The position numbers were made by a program, and so were the translations under genes. Source: Tillandsia leiboldiana (lineage: Eukaryota > Streptophyta > Magnoliopsida > Poales > Bromeliaceae). From it: a stretch of DNA of 64,000 bases. Shown here piece after piece: positions 41,254 through 51,367 of this stretch. The first letter of the stretch is position 1, and each line of letters starts with the position of its first letter. The notes under the pieces were generated by a model. The model did not search any database. It saw only the letters and a list, made by a program, of their open reading frames with translations, and was not told where the DNA came from. Location: the NCBI GenBank assembly GCA_029204045.2, contig JAQNDB010000094.1, positions 80,609 through 144,608 on the forward strand, read 5' to 3'.

Positions 41254-43786
41254 TCGTTCTTCGATTAAATCTTGTGTAGTTTATGTATACTACTTTCTTT
41301 TCTTCTTTTTCTTTTGGCCGACCCGTCAACCATCTTTGGGAGGTAAATGGTACATTTTCTTATTGGTTGATGATTTCTCTAGGTTTTCTTGGGTAGCATT
41401 TTTAAAAGAGAAAGCCGATACGTTTGACTCTTTTCATGAGATTTGCCATCGTATTATGATTGAAAAGAATGAAAAGATCATTCGTGTTAGAAGTGATAGA
41501 GGTGGAGAATTCATAAATTCAAAATTCATTGATTTTTGCACTTCAAATGGAATTAAACATGAATTCTCGGCACCCTATACACCTCAGCAGAATGGTGTTG
41601 TTGAGCGCAAGAACAGGGTTGTTCAAGAGATGGCGCGTGTGATGCTTCATAGCCGGAATTTACCGCTACATTTTTGGGCTGAAGCTGTGAACACCGCTGT
41701 CTATGTCATTAATAGAGTTTACTTGCGCCCAGGAACTTTAAATACACCATATGAGCTGTGGTTTAGTAGAAAACCCAATATCAAATATTTTCGTGTCTTC
41801 GGGAGTCGATGTTACATTTTACGTGACCGTGAAAATCTTGGAAAGTTCGACTCTCGAAGTGATGAAGGGATCTTTCTGGGTTATTCTACGAATAGCAGAG
41901 CATATCGAGTATTTAACATTGAATCTAAGACGATCGTAGAATCTATAAATGTTAAAGTAGATGAAGCTTCTCACTTTGAAACTGGAAAATCTACCCTCGA
42001 TATCTCTCTAGATGATGATTCTCCTGCTAGTGCATCTTCTCATAATAATACTTCCAATATTAATGATGCATCTAATGGTTCTTCTAGTTTATCTGATGTG
42101 CAGGAATCATCTCATGTATCTCCGAGTACTCCGTTTCAACAAACGTTACGAATCTCCAAGGATCATCCGGAATCGAATATTATTGGAGATCCACATGAAG
42201 GAGCCAGAACTCGGAGGCAGTTGGTTTGTGGATTCGCTTGCTACGTATCTTTAATCGAACCAAAGAACATAGATGAAGCTCTTCAGGATGACTACTGGAT
42301 TAAAGCAATGCAGGAAGAGCTCCATCAATTTGAGCGAAACAAAGTCTGGGAATTAACGAAGCCTCCACAGCAACACAATGTGATAGGTACCAAATGGATC
42401 TTCAAGAACAAGAAAAATGAGGATGGTACTATCATCAGGAACAAGGCACGATTAGTTGCTCAAGGCTACTCTCAAGTAGAAGGTATAGACTTTGACGAAA
42501 CATTCGCCCCTGTAGCTAGACTCGAGTCCATTCGTATACTGTTTGCTATTGCTTGTCATTTTAAAATCAAATTATTTCAAATGGACGTTAAGAGCGCATT
42601 TCTAAATGGGTTTTTAAATGAGGAAGTTTATGTGGCTCAACCGAAAGGTTTTGTAGATCATAAACAACCTAACCATGTTTTTCGTTTGAAAAAGGCTCTT
42701 TACGGTCTGAAACAAGCACCGCGAGCATGGTACGAAAGGTTAACAAAGCACCTTTTGGAGTAGGGCTATACTCGAGGGGGAGCTGACAGGACTCTCTTTG
42801 TGAAGCATTATCAAAACAATTTCATTGTAGCACAAATATATGTCGATGACATAGTATTTGGCGCAACAAGAGATAATGATGCTTCTAAATTCGCGGAGAC
42901 CATGGAAAGCGAATTTGAGATGTCCATGATGGGCGAATTGACTTATTTCCTTGGATTGCAAATTAAACAAAATGATGAAGGTATTCACTTGAGTCAATCC
43001 AAGTATGCAATGGAGTTGGTCAAAAAGTTTGATCTAGAAAATTGTAAAGATTTTCCGACTCCAATGGGAACTAGCCACAAGGGACTTGGAAGTGAATCAC
43101 ATAGTGAGAATGTAGACGAGAAACTGTATCGAAGTATGATTGGAAGTCTACTTTACCTCACGGCTAGTCGCCCGGATATATCTTTTGGTGTTGGGATTTG
43201 CGCGAGATATCAATCAGCACCAAAGGAGGTTCACCTGAAAGCGGTGAAAAGGATCATCCGGTATATCAAAGGATCAATTAATTTCGGAATTTGGTATCCT
43301 ATGGGAACAAGTTTGGATATTGTTGGATACTCAGATGCCGATTGGGCAGGATCAGTGGATGATCGGAAAAGCACGAGTGGTGCATGCTTCTATCTTGGCC
43401 ATTGCCTTGTTGCATGGCACAGTAAAAAGCAGAACTGCATAGCACTCTCGACTGCCGAAGCGGAATACATTTCAGCTGGAAGTTGCTCAAGTCAACTCAT
43501 TTGGATGAAAAGCGTATTGAGCGACTTCCGCATTTCAGCATCTTCGGTAACAATACTTTGTGACAACACTAGTGCTATTAACATTTCTAAAAACCCTGTG
43601 TTGCACTCTAGAACAAAACATATTGAACTTAGATATCATTTTCTTAGAGAGCTAGTTGAATCAAATACTCTTCAACTTTCATATATTTCAACTGAGGATC
43701 AATTAGCTGACATTCTAACAAAACCTTTGGATCAAAAACGTTTTATTCATTTACGAAAAGCAATTGGGATGCTTTCCTTGAAATAA
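41231..43786 (+). pseudogene. pol: Copia Pol remnant: partial integrase, RT, RNase H with one stop
   Basis: One frame runs from about 41231 to 43786, broken by TAG at 42761-42763. It opens in mid-integrase (SLGGKWYIFLLVDDFSRFSW), so protease, the HHCC zinc region and the first catalytic Asp are missing. The second Asp (RSDRGGEF, 41495-41497) and the Glu (VVERKN, 41603-41605) remain. RT shows MDVKSAFLNG and YVDDIVFG (YVDD at 42839-42850). RNase H shows YSDADWAGSVDDRKSTSG, LSTAEAEY and a DNTSAI motif. The stop lies in RT just before the palm motif. Apart from the deletion and that stop the frame is clean, in keeping with the low LTR divergence. Confidence 0.93.
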
Positions 43787-44160
43787 TCTTCTTTTTGAAA
43801 TCTTTGCTTAGGATAGGTTTTGTATTTGTTTTTGTTTTGTTCATTATCTATGTTTGTACATAGGACATTAATTGAGCATAGATCATAATTGACTTTAATT
43901 GCATCTTTTCGCACATTTAGAAATTTATTATGCTTTTGCCATCATAATATTTCACTGTTGCAATGATCATTTATGTTAATTAAATCATCTTCTAAAGTGA
44001 TCAAAGTCAATTTCTCTCTCTCTATGATCTCTTGGTATAGTCATTATCTTATTTGACTGCTTAGTCGAGTATGAAATCGAGATCAATATTTGGTTGAATA
44101 CTTTATATCTTAAATAATTGATAGCCAATTGAGGGGGAGTCATAGAAAAGGTAAAATGCT

Positions 44161-44388
44161 CAAAAGATGTGGAAAGAGTTACATCCCAATGAGGAGTGTG
44201 AAAACTACCACCACATGGAGGAAAGAGCTACCACCTCGGTCGTCCGAGTATTGTGTGCAGCTACCACATGTATACCAAGCATGGTTGTTCAAATTTTTGA
44301 TTAAGTAAAATGCATGTTGAAATACTTGACTCTGTCAAATTTCAAGGTTGGTATAAGGTGGGTTTTTAATGAAAGATGCTCAAAGAGC
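44161..44388 (+). ncRNA. Conserved hairpin chain between pol and env-like ORF (element D)
   Basis: Non-coding block shared with element E (55091-55324). Possible stems: GATGT/ACATC (44166-44185), TGTG/CACA (44197-44215), GAGG/CCTC (44218-44237), CTCGG-TCGT-CCGAG (44235-44248, competing with the previous stem), TGTG/CACA (44252-44268) and GCTC-AAA-GAGC (44378-44388). Loops repeat an AGYTAC or ACTACC word. Function unknown; the structure is inferred from complementarity. Confidence 0.55.
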
Positions 44389-44728
44389 CACTCTCTTCAA
44401 CAGATTGTCTAGATACATTATCTACTATATTTGGGATTTCAAACATCTATTGATCTTTGTATTTCATTTTCTTTACTGAATTGATGATTTGATAAAGGCA
44501 TTACTCATAAGATCAAGTTAGATGTGATTGAAGGTGTTCAACTTTAAGGGATTTAATTTTTATAAATTTTTGTTTCATTTTTGGATATTATTGATAGATT
44601 TGGCATAATCTAATTCTTGTTGTATGAAACGATGATTTTTGTTTAAAGTTGATACACATTTGCGCTTACAATCTTTTTCTGGTTTTTCTTGAATTTCTCT
44701 GAAATTTTCTAAAGAAAAAGTTGGGGCC

Positions 44729-44897
44729 GATCCGGATCGGGCTAGATGATCCGGATCCCGAACGCAGGAATTCTTCTGCGGGCTGACGATCCGGATTGTA
44801 TCTGCCGATCCGGATCCCGAACGCAGTTTCTCACTGCGGGTAGCCGATCCGGATCGCAGTTATGAACTGATCCGGATCGCGGCTAGGTTTTATAAGG
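44729..44897 (+). promoter_or_regulatory. Internal promoter of element D: second GATCCGGATC ladder plus TATA
   Basis: Sites at 44729, 44748, 44788, 44807, 44846 and 44869 are in pairs 19-23 bp apart with pairs 58-59 bp apart, the same rule as in the LTR. TATAAGG at 44891-44897 follows closely, then a pyrimidine-rich leader and an intron-like segment before the env-like ORF. Confidence 0.68.
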
Positions 44898-45014
44898 AAC
44901 GAAAGGGGTTTTTGATTTCTTTACTCCAATCTTTTGTTCCAAAGTTTCCAGAGCCTCTCTCTCTAGATTTCATCCTTCCTGGAAGCTTTCAAACTCAAGT
45001 TCTTCAGTTCCAAG

Positions 45015-45401
45015 TAAGTTTTATTGATCAAAATCTCGGTTTTTCACCGTTTTTCTCTTTTCCTCCTCAAACATGATGAATTTCTTGGATCAACTTTGTT
45101 TGTGGATGGTTTTTGATCAAATTTCTTTTGAAATAAGAACTCTGGGTAGATTAGTTTTGATTATATGCTAGGTATTCTTCTGATTAACGGATTTTTAGGC
45201 TTCGATTTCTAAAATTTCGGTTTTAGGGCATATAATAAGGATTTTCGAAAATCATGCAATTGATCTATTTTTAAAAAAAGTCCTTTTGCAAAACTAATTT
45301 GATTCTTAGCTTCTCTACATGATTATGATTGTTTGGGTACAATTTTTTCAATCTTTGAAAATTAACAATTTTTCATGTGTTCTTGAGTTGGTTTTTCACA
45401 G
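45015..45401 (+). other. Predicted intron in the env-like transcript of element D
   Basis: Donor CCAA|GTAAGT at 45015-45020 and acceptor TTTTTCACAG ending at 45401, 387 bp and T-rich. Element E has a matching 366-bp intron candidate in the same place. Prediction only. Confidence 0.55.
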
Positions 45402-45470
45402 GACAATTTCTCTAAACTTAAAGCACTAGAATCAATAGCACTCTCTTGGTTAATCCTGTTACTGGTCACA

Positions 45471-46034
45471 ATGGTGCACAAGAGTACATCTGTAAAAGAG
45501 AAACCGGATGTTTCAACAGGAGATAAGACAACCGAAGGCAGGGAGGACAGCTCAGAGTACGATACGGAAGAATGGGATGAATTCTTCATAGATGTTCAAC
45601 AGAAGATTGATGAGGAAAATGGGAAATCTGTCAAAGGAAAAAGGCTTATGAAATCTGCATCAACAACTAAGCAATATACAAGACGAAAGAATGTCCTAAG
45701 AAGTGAAAGTTATCATAGTGGGCCTCTTACTAGAGCTCGCTCACTCTCTGGGGTTCTACAGACTGAATCTCCATGGGTTAAGGGATTGGATGCACCATCT
45801 GCTTCTAGACAGCATCCATCACACTCGAAAAGACAGGGTACAGACGCTGCTGTATTGGAATCGCTTCGCCAGGAACAACAAAGACTCTCTGCTGCACAAG
45901 AGAGGATATCGAAAGAACTTCAGCAAATCTCCTCTGAACACAAGAAGATCAAGAAGAAGTGTTCAACTATTTCGACAATGCTTAAAGGGATTTTGAGCAA
46001 GCTGAGTTGTACCAGCTCAGACTCCTCCGACTGA
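45471..46034 (+). CDS. Env-like ORF of Sirevirus-type element, short form (187 codons)
   Basis: Lies between pol and the 3' LTR, where Sireviruses carry an envelope-like ORF of unproven function. The N-terminus is acidic (GREDSSEYDTEEWDEFF), the middle basic and serine-rich (KSASTTKQYTRRK), and the C-terminus a coiled coil (LRQEQQRLSAAQERISKELQ). No signal peptide or membrane segment is seen, unlike a true envelope protein. The start ATG (context CACAATGG) is 69 bases into predicted exon 2. Element E's ORF has similar acidic and coiled-coil ends but a central domain of roughly 210 residues absent here, so this may be a deletion derivative or a distinct short type. Confidence 0.7.
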   Translation: MVHKSTSVKEKPDVSTGDKTTEGREDSSEYDTEEWDEFFIDVQQKIDEENGKSVKGKRLMKSASTTKQYTRRKNVLRSESYHSGPLTRARSLSGVLQTESPWVKGLDAPSASRQHPSHSKRQGTDAAVLESLRQEQQRLSAAQERISKELQQISSEHKKIKKKCSTISTMLKGILSKLSCTSSDSSD

Positions 46035-46186
46035 ACTGCACCTTCCTTTTCTTTTTGTGCAGGATTACGATTTTAGGATTTAGTTTTATACTTACTTTAG
46101 CTTAGTTCTCAGGTTTTACGTTTTATTGGAACTTTTCACTCTCCTAACATTTCAAAGTCTTAACTACATTTTGGCTTTGTTTTGTG

Positions 46187-46204
46187 ACAAAAAGGGGGAG
46201 AGAG
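46187..46204 (+). promoter_or_regulatory. Upstream polypurine tract, element D
   Basis: ACAAAAAGGGGGAGAGAG, about 0.6 kb before the 3' LTR. Multiple polypurine tracts are a reported Sirevirus trait. Confidence 0.7.
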
Positions 46205-46237
46205 TTAGAGAGAACTTTGAACAATGAATGATGAAAT

Positions 46238-46356
46238 ATCAAGGTAAGTATGATCTCTACAATGAATGATGATGTAAATGAACATCAAGGTAAGGGAACT
46301 TGAACAATGTTTGTGAAAATCTTGATGATGAAGAGTTTGTATACATCAAGGTAAGT
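46238..46356 (+). other. Three ATCAAGGTAAG splice-donor-like motifs after the env-like ORF
   Basis: ATCAAGGTAAGT at 46238-46249, ATCAAGGTAAGG at 46284-46295 and ATCAAGGTAAGT at 46345-46356, each a strong U1 match, in surroundings rich in GATGATG. Could be a decayed tandem repeat. Confidence 0.5.
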
Positions 46357-46802
46357 ATCTCTTCAACTTCAACTTTGGTTTTCATCTTGTGATTGTTGCA
46401 TGTCTCGACTAACTATTCGACTAACTATTTGGGCATGTAATATAACTAACAAGTTGATGTTGGACTAATATTTTGTGACATTTGGTTTTTAGTTGCATAG
46501 AAGATATGTTGGTTTTTGACTATGATTCTCTTACATATCTGAATTCTCAAATGTCATGATGATTAGATAAACTCTATCTCTATACTAGGTTTTGTATGCT
46601 AAATATTCTTGAGGTATCTAACGATCTCTTTTTGTCAAGAATGATTTCTTTGTGCAGAGAGTACAGATGTCTAAGTCTAGAGTCTGTTTTACGAGTTTAT
46701 CTCATGTTTTTAAATTTTTTGGATCTCCATTGTAAATTTTTGTTGTATGGTGATAGCAACAAAAATATCTTTTTGAATTTTCTTTAGTGGATCTGTGTTT
46801 TG

Positions 46803-46860
46803 TCACGAAACCGCCAAAGGGGGAGATTGTTACGGAATTTGAGTTGGCGTAGTTTCGTGA
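46803..46860 (+). promoter_or_regulatory. Polypurine tract and LTR start enclosed by a 15-bp stem (element D)
   Basis: Arm TCACGAAACCGCCAA (46803-46817) pairs with TTGGCG (46844-46849) and GTTTCGTGA (46852-46860), leaving only TA bulged. The loop holds the polypurine tract AAAGGGGGAGA, partly overlapping the first arm, and the LTR start TGTTACGG at 46828. Confidence 0.8.
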
Positions 46861-48176
46861 AAGTCTCAAGTCTTGAAGATTGAAGGTGAAGAAAGTTGGA
46901 TCATTTAACTCAATCTCAAGAAAGAAGAATTCAAAAGGATCAGGTATGTTTAACTAAAGATTTTGTGTGATCCGAATACTTCTTGTAGTGTAGAAACACT
47001 TGGAAGAATCTTTCATTGCATAAAAATCAAAAACTGGACTTGGGACATGTTCAGGATCCGGATCAGGTTGTTCGATCCGGATCCCGAAGGTGGTTCGTTC
47101 ATACACCAGTTCAATCCGGATCGTAGCCTCTTGATCCGGATCCCGAACACTTAGTTTACCATCTTCCTTGAACGATCCGGATCAGGCTTCGCAATCCGGA
47201 TCCCGAACGTTGATGTTTGGTGAACTGTATGAACGATCCGGATCTTGCACTTCGATCCGGATCCCGAACCTTCGTTTTTCTGGAACTAGCTGACTCGTTA
47301 CGACGATCCGGATCACAGCTAGTCCGATCCGGATCGCCGTCCGTAAATTTTCCAGAAATGTTAGGTTTTTGATTCTTATTTCCTTCCTAGGGTTTCTAAC
47401 CTATAAATAGACCCTATGATTCTTTTTCTAGGGTTAATCCACTGTGAATCGAGATACCCGTCATTTTCATATATCATCTTTTACGGCTCTAGATCCACAT
47501 ATAGAGAAGAAAGGAAATCATTAGAGAATACTCTATGTTTCTTCATCTATATTGATTAGTTTGATTCTAGGTTTTCATACTCACATCTTGAGTTGAATCA
47601 AACTAATGAATACTTAGATGGTATTTCTGATCTATCTTTGATCTAAGTATTCGGCGGATCATCACCACCCAAAACAACGATTTACCCCAAAAATCGGCGC
47701 GTGGATTCGCGTGTCCTTGTGGATTCAAGGTTCAACCGCTCTCGTGGATTCGGAGCGAGGCACGTTCGTGGATTCGAAGGGTGCTATTGGGTGAAGACCG
47801 TGGATTCGGTCGGACGTCATGGATTCGACGTTGGACGCCGTGGATTCGGCGTTGGGCGCAGATCGTGGATTCGAGAAGCGTCGCGGAGCGAGCGGAGAAG
47901 ATCCTCTAGGAGCGTATGGAAAAGGTTGAGTCGTAAGTGTGTACGGTAAATCACCTTGTACGTGTTTTAATTCTAGTGGATTTCTGCCGTGTTATCGGTC
48001 CCGTGGTTTTTTTACTCCGGTGATGGAGTTTTCCACGTAAAAATCTTGCGTATTATTTTTATTTCCGCATTGGGTTTTATCGCAACGATTTTTTGAGTGT
48101 TTATACGTTTACACCTATTCACCCCCCTCTAGGTGTTTTTTCCCCTATTTAGATCCGTATTATATATAACCCAACA
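46828..48176 (+). repeat. Element D 3' LTR
   Basis: 1349 bp, nearly identical to 37851-39198. TATA at 47402-47410; hairpin array 47698-47875, in which one stem reads ACGTCA instead of ACGTCG. Confidence 0.95.
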
Positions 48177-48830
48177 GCCGCCGTGACCTCGTCACTGGGC
48201 ACGGGTCCAAGTAAGTTCGGGGGATATTTTAGCACCTGCTGGTGCACATGTTAGAGGCCCAGAACCCCGGAATGGGAAATTGCCATTTTCGGGTTATTTG
48301 ATCGTCTTCTTCATCTTGTTGCTCGGCCACCCGAGAATGCAAGATGCCCCAGACTTCTTGGGGATGCTCCTGCAGCCTAGGAGAACTTTTCCTTCCAAGT
48401 TAGAAGGGCCCAGGTGCAGTAATTGCTGAGATCAAGCTCTGGCATGGGTTGGAGTACTTGTTTTATATTGTTGCACCCTAGGTGTTTGATGAAATGCCTA
48501 AGAGAAGTTTTGTTTGGATTTTGGTTTCGAGCATAACATGAAAGTTGCTCCTTTATGTTCCCTGAGCTTGGTGCTCACTTCAGATCAAAGCAGATCTGTG
48601 TGGATTGGTGTGTGGAGCAAGGTGGTCATGGTAGAAAGCAAGGGTACTGGACCTGCTTGATCCAGCAGTCTTGAGTTGCAAAAAAGGCAAGCCTTGGTGT
48701 CCTGGGGTTGTCCGGAGACATTTGATCCAAGTTATTTTTAATTGGGGACATGTAGGGTGAAAGTTATAACATTTTTAAGCTTTATGTCTAATAGTTAGTG
48801 GTGGTAGTGTTGGGACTTTTTGCGAAGCCG
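48177..48830. other. Target-locus segment 3 with a PPR-like fragment
   Basis: Contiguous with 37229-37850 before D inserted. At 48482-48538 a frame reads VFDEMPKRSFVWILVSSIT, close to the conserved core of plant pentatricopeptide repeats (VFDEMPERN type), preceded directly by a stop. The rest shows no recognised coding. The right boundary with LTR X is uncertain. Confidence 0.4.
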
Positions 48831-50488
48831 TGACAGTGGGCTCCTGGCTAATTTGGGATCACTGGACGTGATGCTCGCATCGGATTTCGGTTTCGTTGAG
48901 CAGAAGAAACGAAAATGCGTTTAAGCGATGTCAGAGAGGTATTTTTGGCCCGAAGTTTTCCTCGGGTTCCGTGCTGCTGCAAATGGGTGAGCACGGTGTT
49001 AAGCGGGTCGAGTGTCACTTACTGGAGGTGACGGTTCGTAAAAATAATATCCCAGTTAAGAGAACGAATGAAAACGGATCTCAAATTATTGTAAAAGTGT
49101 TTTTGGGTAAAACCCTAGGGGTTAAGTTGTATTTGTAGCTTGGTAGACTGCTGTACACAGAGTGTCAGTAGGTTAGATATGTGTGAGTCTAGTTCTGACT
49201 ACAGTTTCTATTCAGGGCCCAGCGGTTCAGCACCAGTCTAGTCTAGCGGGAGTTCGGGATCGGCCTACATTCGGGGGGGGGCCGTTCGACTGACTTCGAG
49301 GTGGGTTTTCTTTGAGACTTAGCATAGAATCGTTATTGTTGGAAGGTTACTAATTGCTTGTTATCGGTACTAATGCTGAACTGTCTCTATGATTTGCGAT
49401 ATTACCCTGTATCTTGGTTACTATGCTCGTAGTTGCGACACGCGCACCCGCGGTTTGGTCACCGCAAAGGGTGCTCTTTTCCGGGAAAGCGGTCTCCGAC
49501 CCAGGTGAACCCACGAGGTGAGGTAGTGGGGGCCCCCGTAGGTGTGGGGTTTGAGGCATGAAGGTGTGAGCGGTGCGATCCGTCGGGGTAGGTGCCCGAC
49601 GAGGTCAGGTGCTCCAAGGTGTGAGCGGTGCGATCCGTCGGGGTAGGTGCCCGACGAGGTCAGGTGTATAGGTGTTACTGGTGTCACGGGTATTACAGGT
49701 GTTACAGGTGTTCGCGTGTTACCTTTCACTTGAGCAGAGTGGTTGCTCCGGATAGTCTTACAGTTGGGTTTGGTATTCTTTCCTGCTTATTATTATTATC
49801 ATTGTGTCGCTGACTACCCACTCCGTGACAGGTTCCTCCAGGGGTGAGAGGTAGACGACGGTGAGGCCGAGGCAGGAGTAGTCGGGCCGTGGGGGGCCCT
49901 AGTCTGTATCTCCTTTACCTTTCCTTGCATTTCATTTGATACTGTAGGCTACTGTGTGGTTCTCGATACCCTCGTGGGGTCGGTGTGGATGTCGGAATTT
50001 TACTCTTTGGATATGTGGATGTTTGAATTCTTATCTCTGTTCGGCCGTTTTTCAAAAAAAGAAAGAAAGAAAAAGAAAAGAAAAATAATTGCGAAAACCA
50101 CTTTCAAAACCTGAGTGTCGTGTGGGCACTGTTTTAAAAACTTTGTGGATTTATGGTTTTCGAACTGTTTTAGCAATCTGGGTGCCGGGTGGGCACCGCT
50201 TTTAAAACTGTGGATTTATCCTTTCAAATTGGCCGGCCTACAGAGTAGTTCAGTTGTATAAATGTTGAGCACTGTTGTGATTGAATAAACTACTATGGTT
50301 GCATGTTGTATTAGCCGCGACGCCGTGCATATACAGAGGAGACTCTGTCCGTTTGTAGGGTGATTCTGTGTATGCGGCGGGTCTGGGCACACACCGGGGA
50401 AGAAGGAATTTCAAAAAAAAAATTCATACGCAAAAAAAACCCTTTGTCGTTGATTGTTTCCGCTGATTGAAACCCCCGGGGCGTGACA
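48831..50488 (+). repeat. LTR X, an A/C-related gypsy LTR; left boundary approximate
   Basis: The right end GGGGCGTGACA at 50488 is clear. Modules shared with A and C LTRs: CGCGCACCCGCGGTTTGG (from 49440), GGCCCCCGTAGGTGTGGGGT-like sequence, TCTCGATACCCTCGTGGGGT (from 49962), two pentaloop hairpins (50114-50130 and 50181-50197) and the terminal stem-loop (50329-50375). A 50-bp unit beginning AAGGTGTGAGCGGTGCGATC is repeated at about 49561 and 49617. The left start near 48831 is guessed from a weak match to the A LTR start. No target duplication was found. Confidence 0.65.
50329..50375 (+). repeat. Terminal stem-loop of LTR X
   Basis: GCATATACAGA pairs with TCTGTGTATGC, where A and C have GCATATACAGG and CCTGTATATGC: a G-C pair has become A-T. 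The inner ACTCT pairs with AGGGT by one wobble. Confidence 0.7.
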
Positions 50489-51367
50489 TGGAGCTTGCTG
50501 CCGTGGTGTTTGCACTGAAGCTTTGGCGCCATTACCTATATGGGGAGCACTGTGAGATCTACATTGACCATAAGAGCCTAAAGTACCTGTTCACGCAGAA
50601 GGAGCTGAATTTGAAGGAACGCAGATGGTTGGAGCTACTAAAGGATTATGATGTGGATATTCTCTACCACCCAGGCAAGGCTAATGTGGTCGCTGATGCA
50701 TTGAGCAGGAGAGCAGTACAGAGTTTGTCCATGTTGATTACAGATCAGGCGCCACTGTTAGAGGAGATGAGGCGACTCGAGCTAGAGGTTGTGTCCCCTG
50801 GGGTCTCTGCTAGACTGACGTCTTTAGTCGTGCAGCCCACTCTGCTGGACAGAATCAGAGAGAGACAGAGTGAGGACCCCCACTTGACCAGGATTAGAGA
50901 TCAGATTCCGAGTGATCAGTCAGGGGACTTTACAGTAGAGGTTTCAAGAGTACTGAGGTACAGGGACCGAGCATGTGTGCCAGTGGATGCGGAGATCAGA
51001 GAGCAGATATTGCGAGAGGCCCATTATACACCTTATACCCTACATCCTGGTGGGACTAAAATGTATAAGGACCTCAAGGCACACTTCTGGTGGAAAGGCA
51101 TGAAGAGGGATATCGGGAGATTTGTGGCTCAGTGTTTAACTTGTCAGCAGGTGAAAGCTGAGCATCGAGTGCCAGCTGGCAAGTTACAGAGTCTCCCAAT
51201 CCCCGAGTGGAAATGGGACCACATTAAGATGGATTTCGTGGTCGGACTGCCAAGGGCACAGGGAGGAGCAGATGCTATCTGGGTAGTTGTAGATCGACTT
51301 ACCAAGTCAGCGCACTTCTTGCCTATGCAGACTACTTGGCCACTCAAGCGACTAGCCCAGTTATATC
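50489..51367 (+). pseudogene. pol: Element G RNase H C-terminal part and integrase N-terminal half
   Basis: An open frame begins MELAAVVFALKLWRHYLYG (late gypsy RNase H), continues DHKSLKYLFTQKELN and ends the domain with ADALSRR. The integrase zinc region follows, with His near 51022 and the Cys pair C-LTC at 51132 and 51141. Then come core motif MDFVVGLPR with the first catalytic Asp (51231-51233) and DRLTKSAHFLPM. It stops at the E insertion. The first half of RNase H is missing at LTR X. The frame is otherwise clean, suggesting an intact pol before truncation and insertion. Confidence 0.9.

Larger units (their letters stand above)
37851..48176 (+). mobile_element. Element D: Sirevirus-type copia retrotransposon with env-like ORF, defective pol
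   Basis: A 10.3-kb insertion with TSD GCCGC and LTRs of 1348 and 1349 bp differing at about eight positions by eye. Order: LTR, iMet primer site, gag (39232-41253), partial pol (41231-43786), conserved hairpin chain, an internal promoter with intron, env-like ORF (45471-46034), purine tracts, LTR. A long coiled-coil gag with two zinc knuckles, RT motif YVDDIVFG and an extra downstream ORF are typical of Sireviruses (SIRE/Maximus). Protease and the first part of integrase are deleted and one stop interrupts RT, so it is not autonomous. Confidence 0.93.

Noticed and set aside
45471..46034. True viral envelope protein
   Set aside because: No signal peptide, transmembrane helix or glycoprotein features are visible; only position supports the env-like name.
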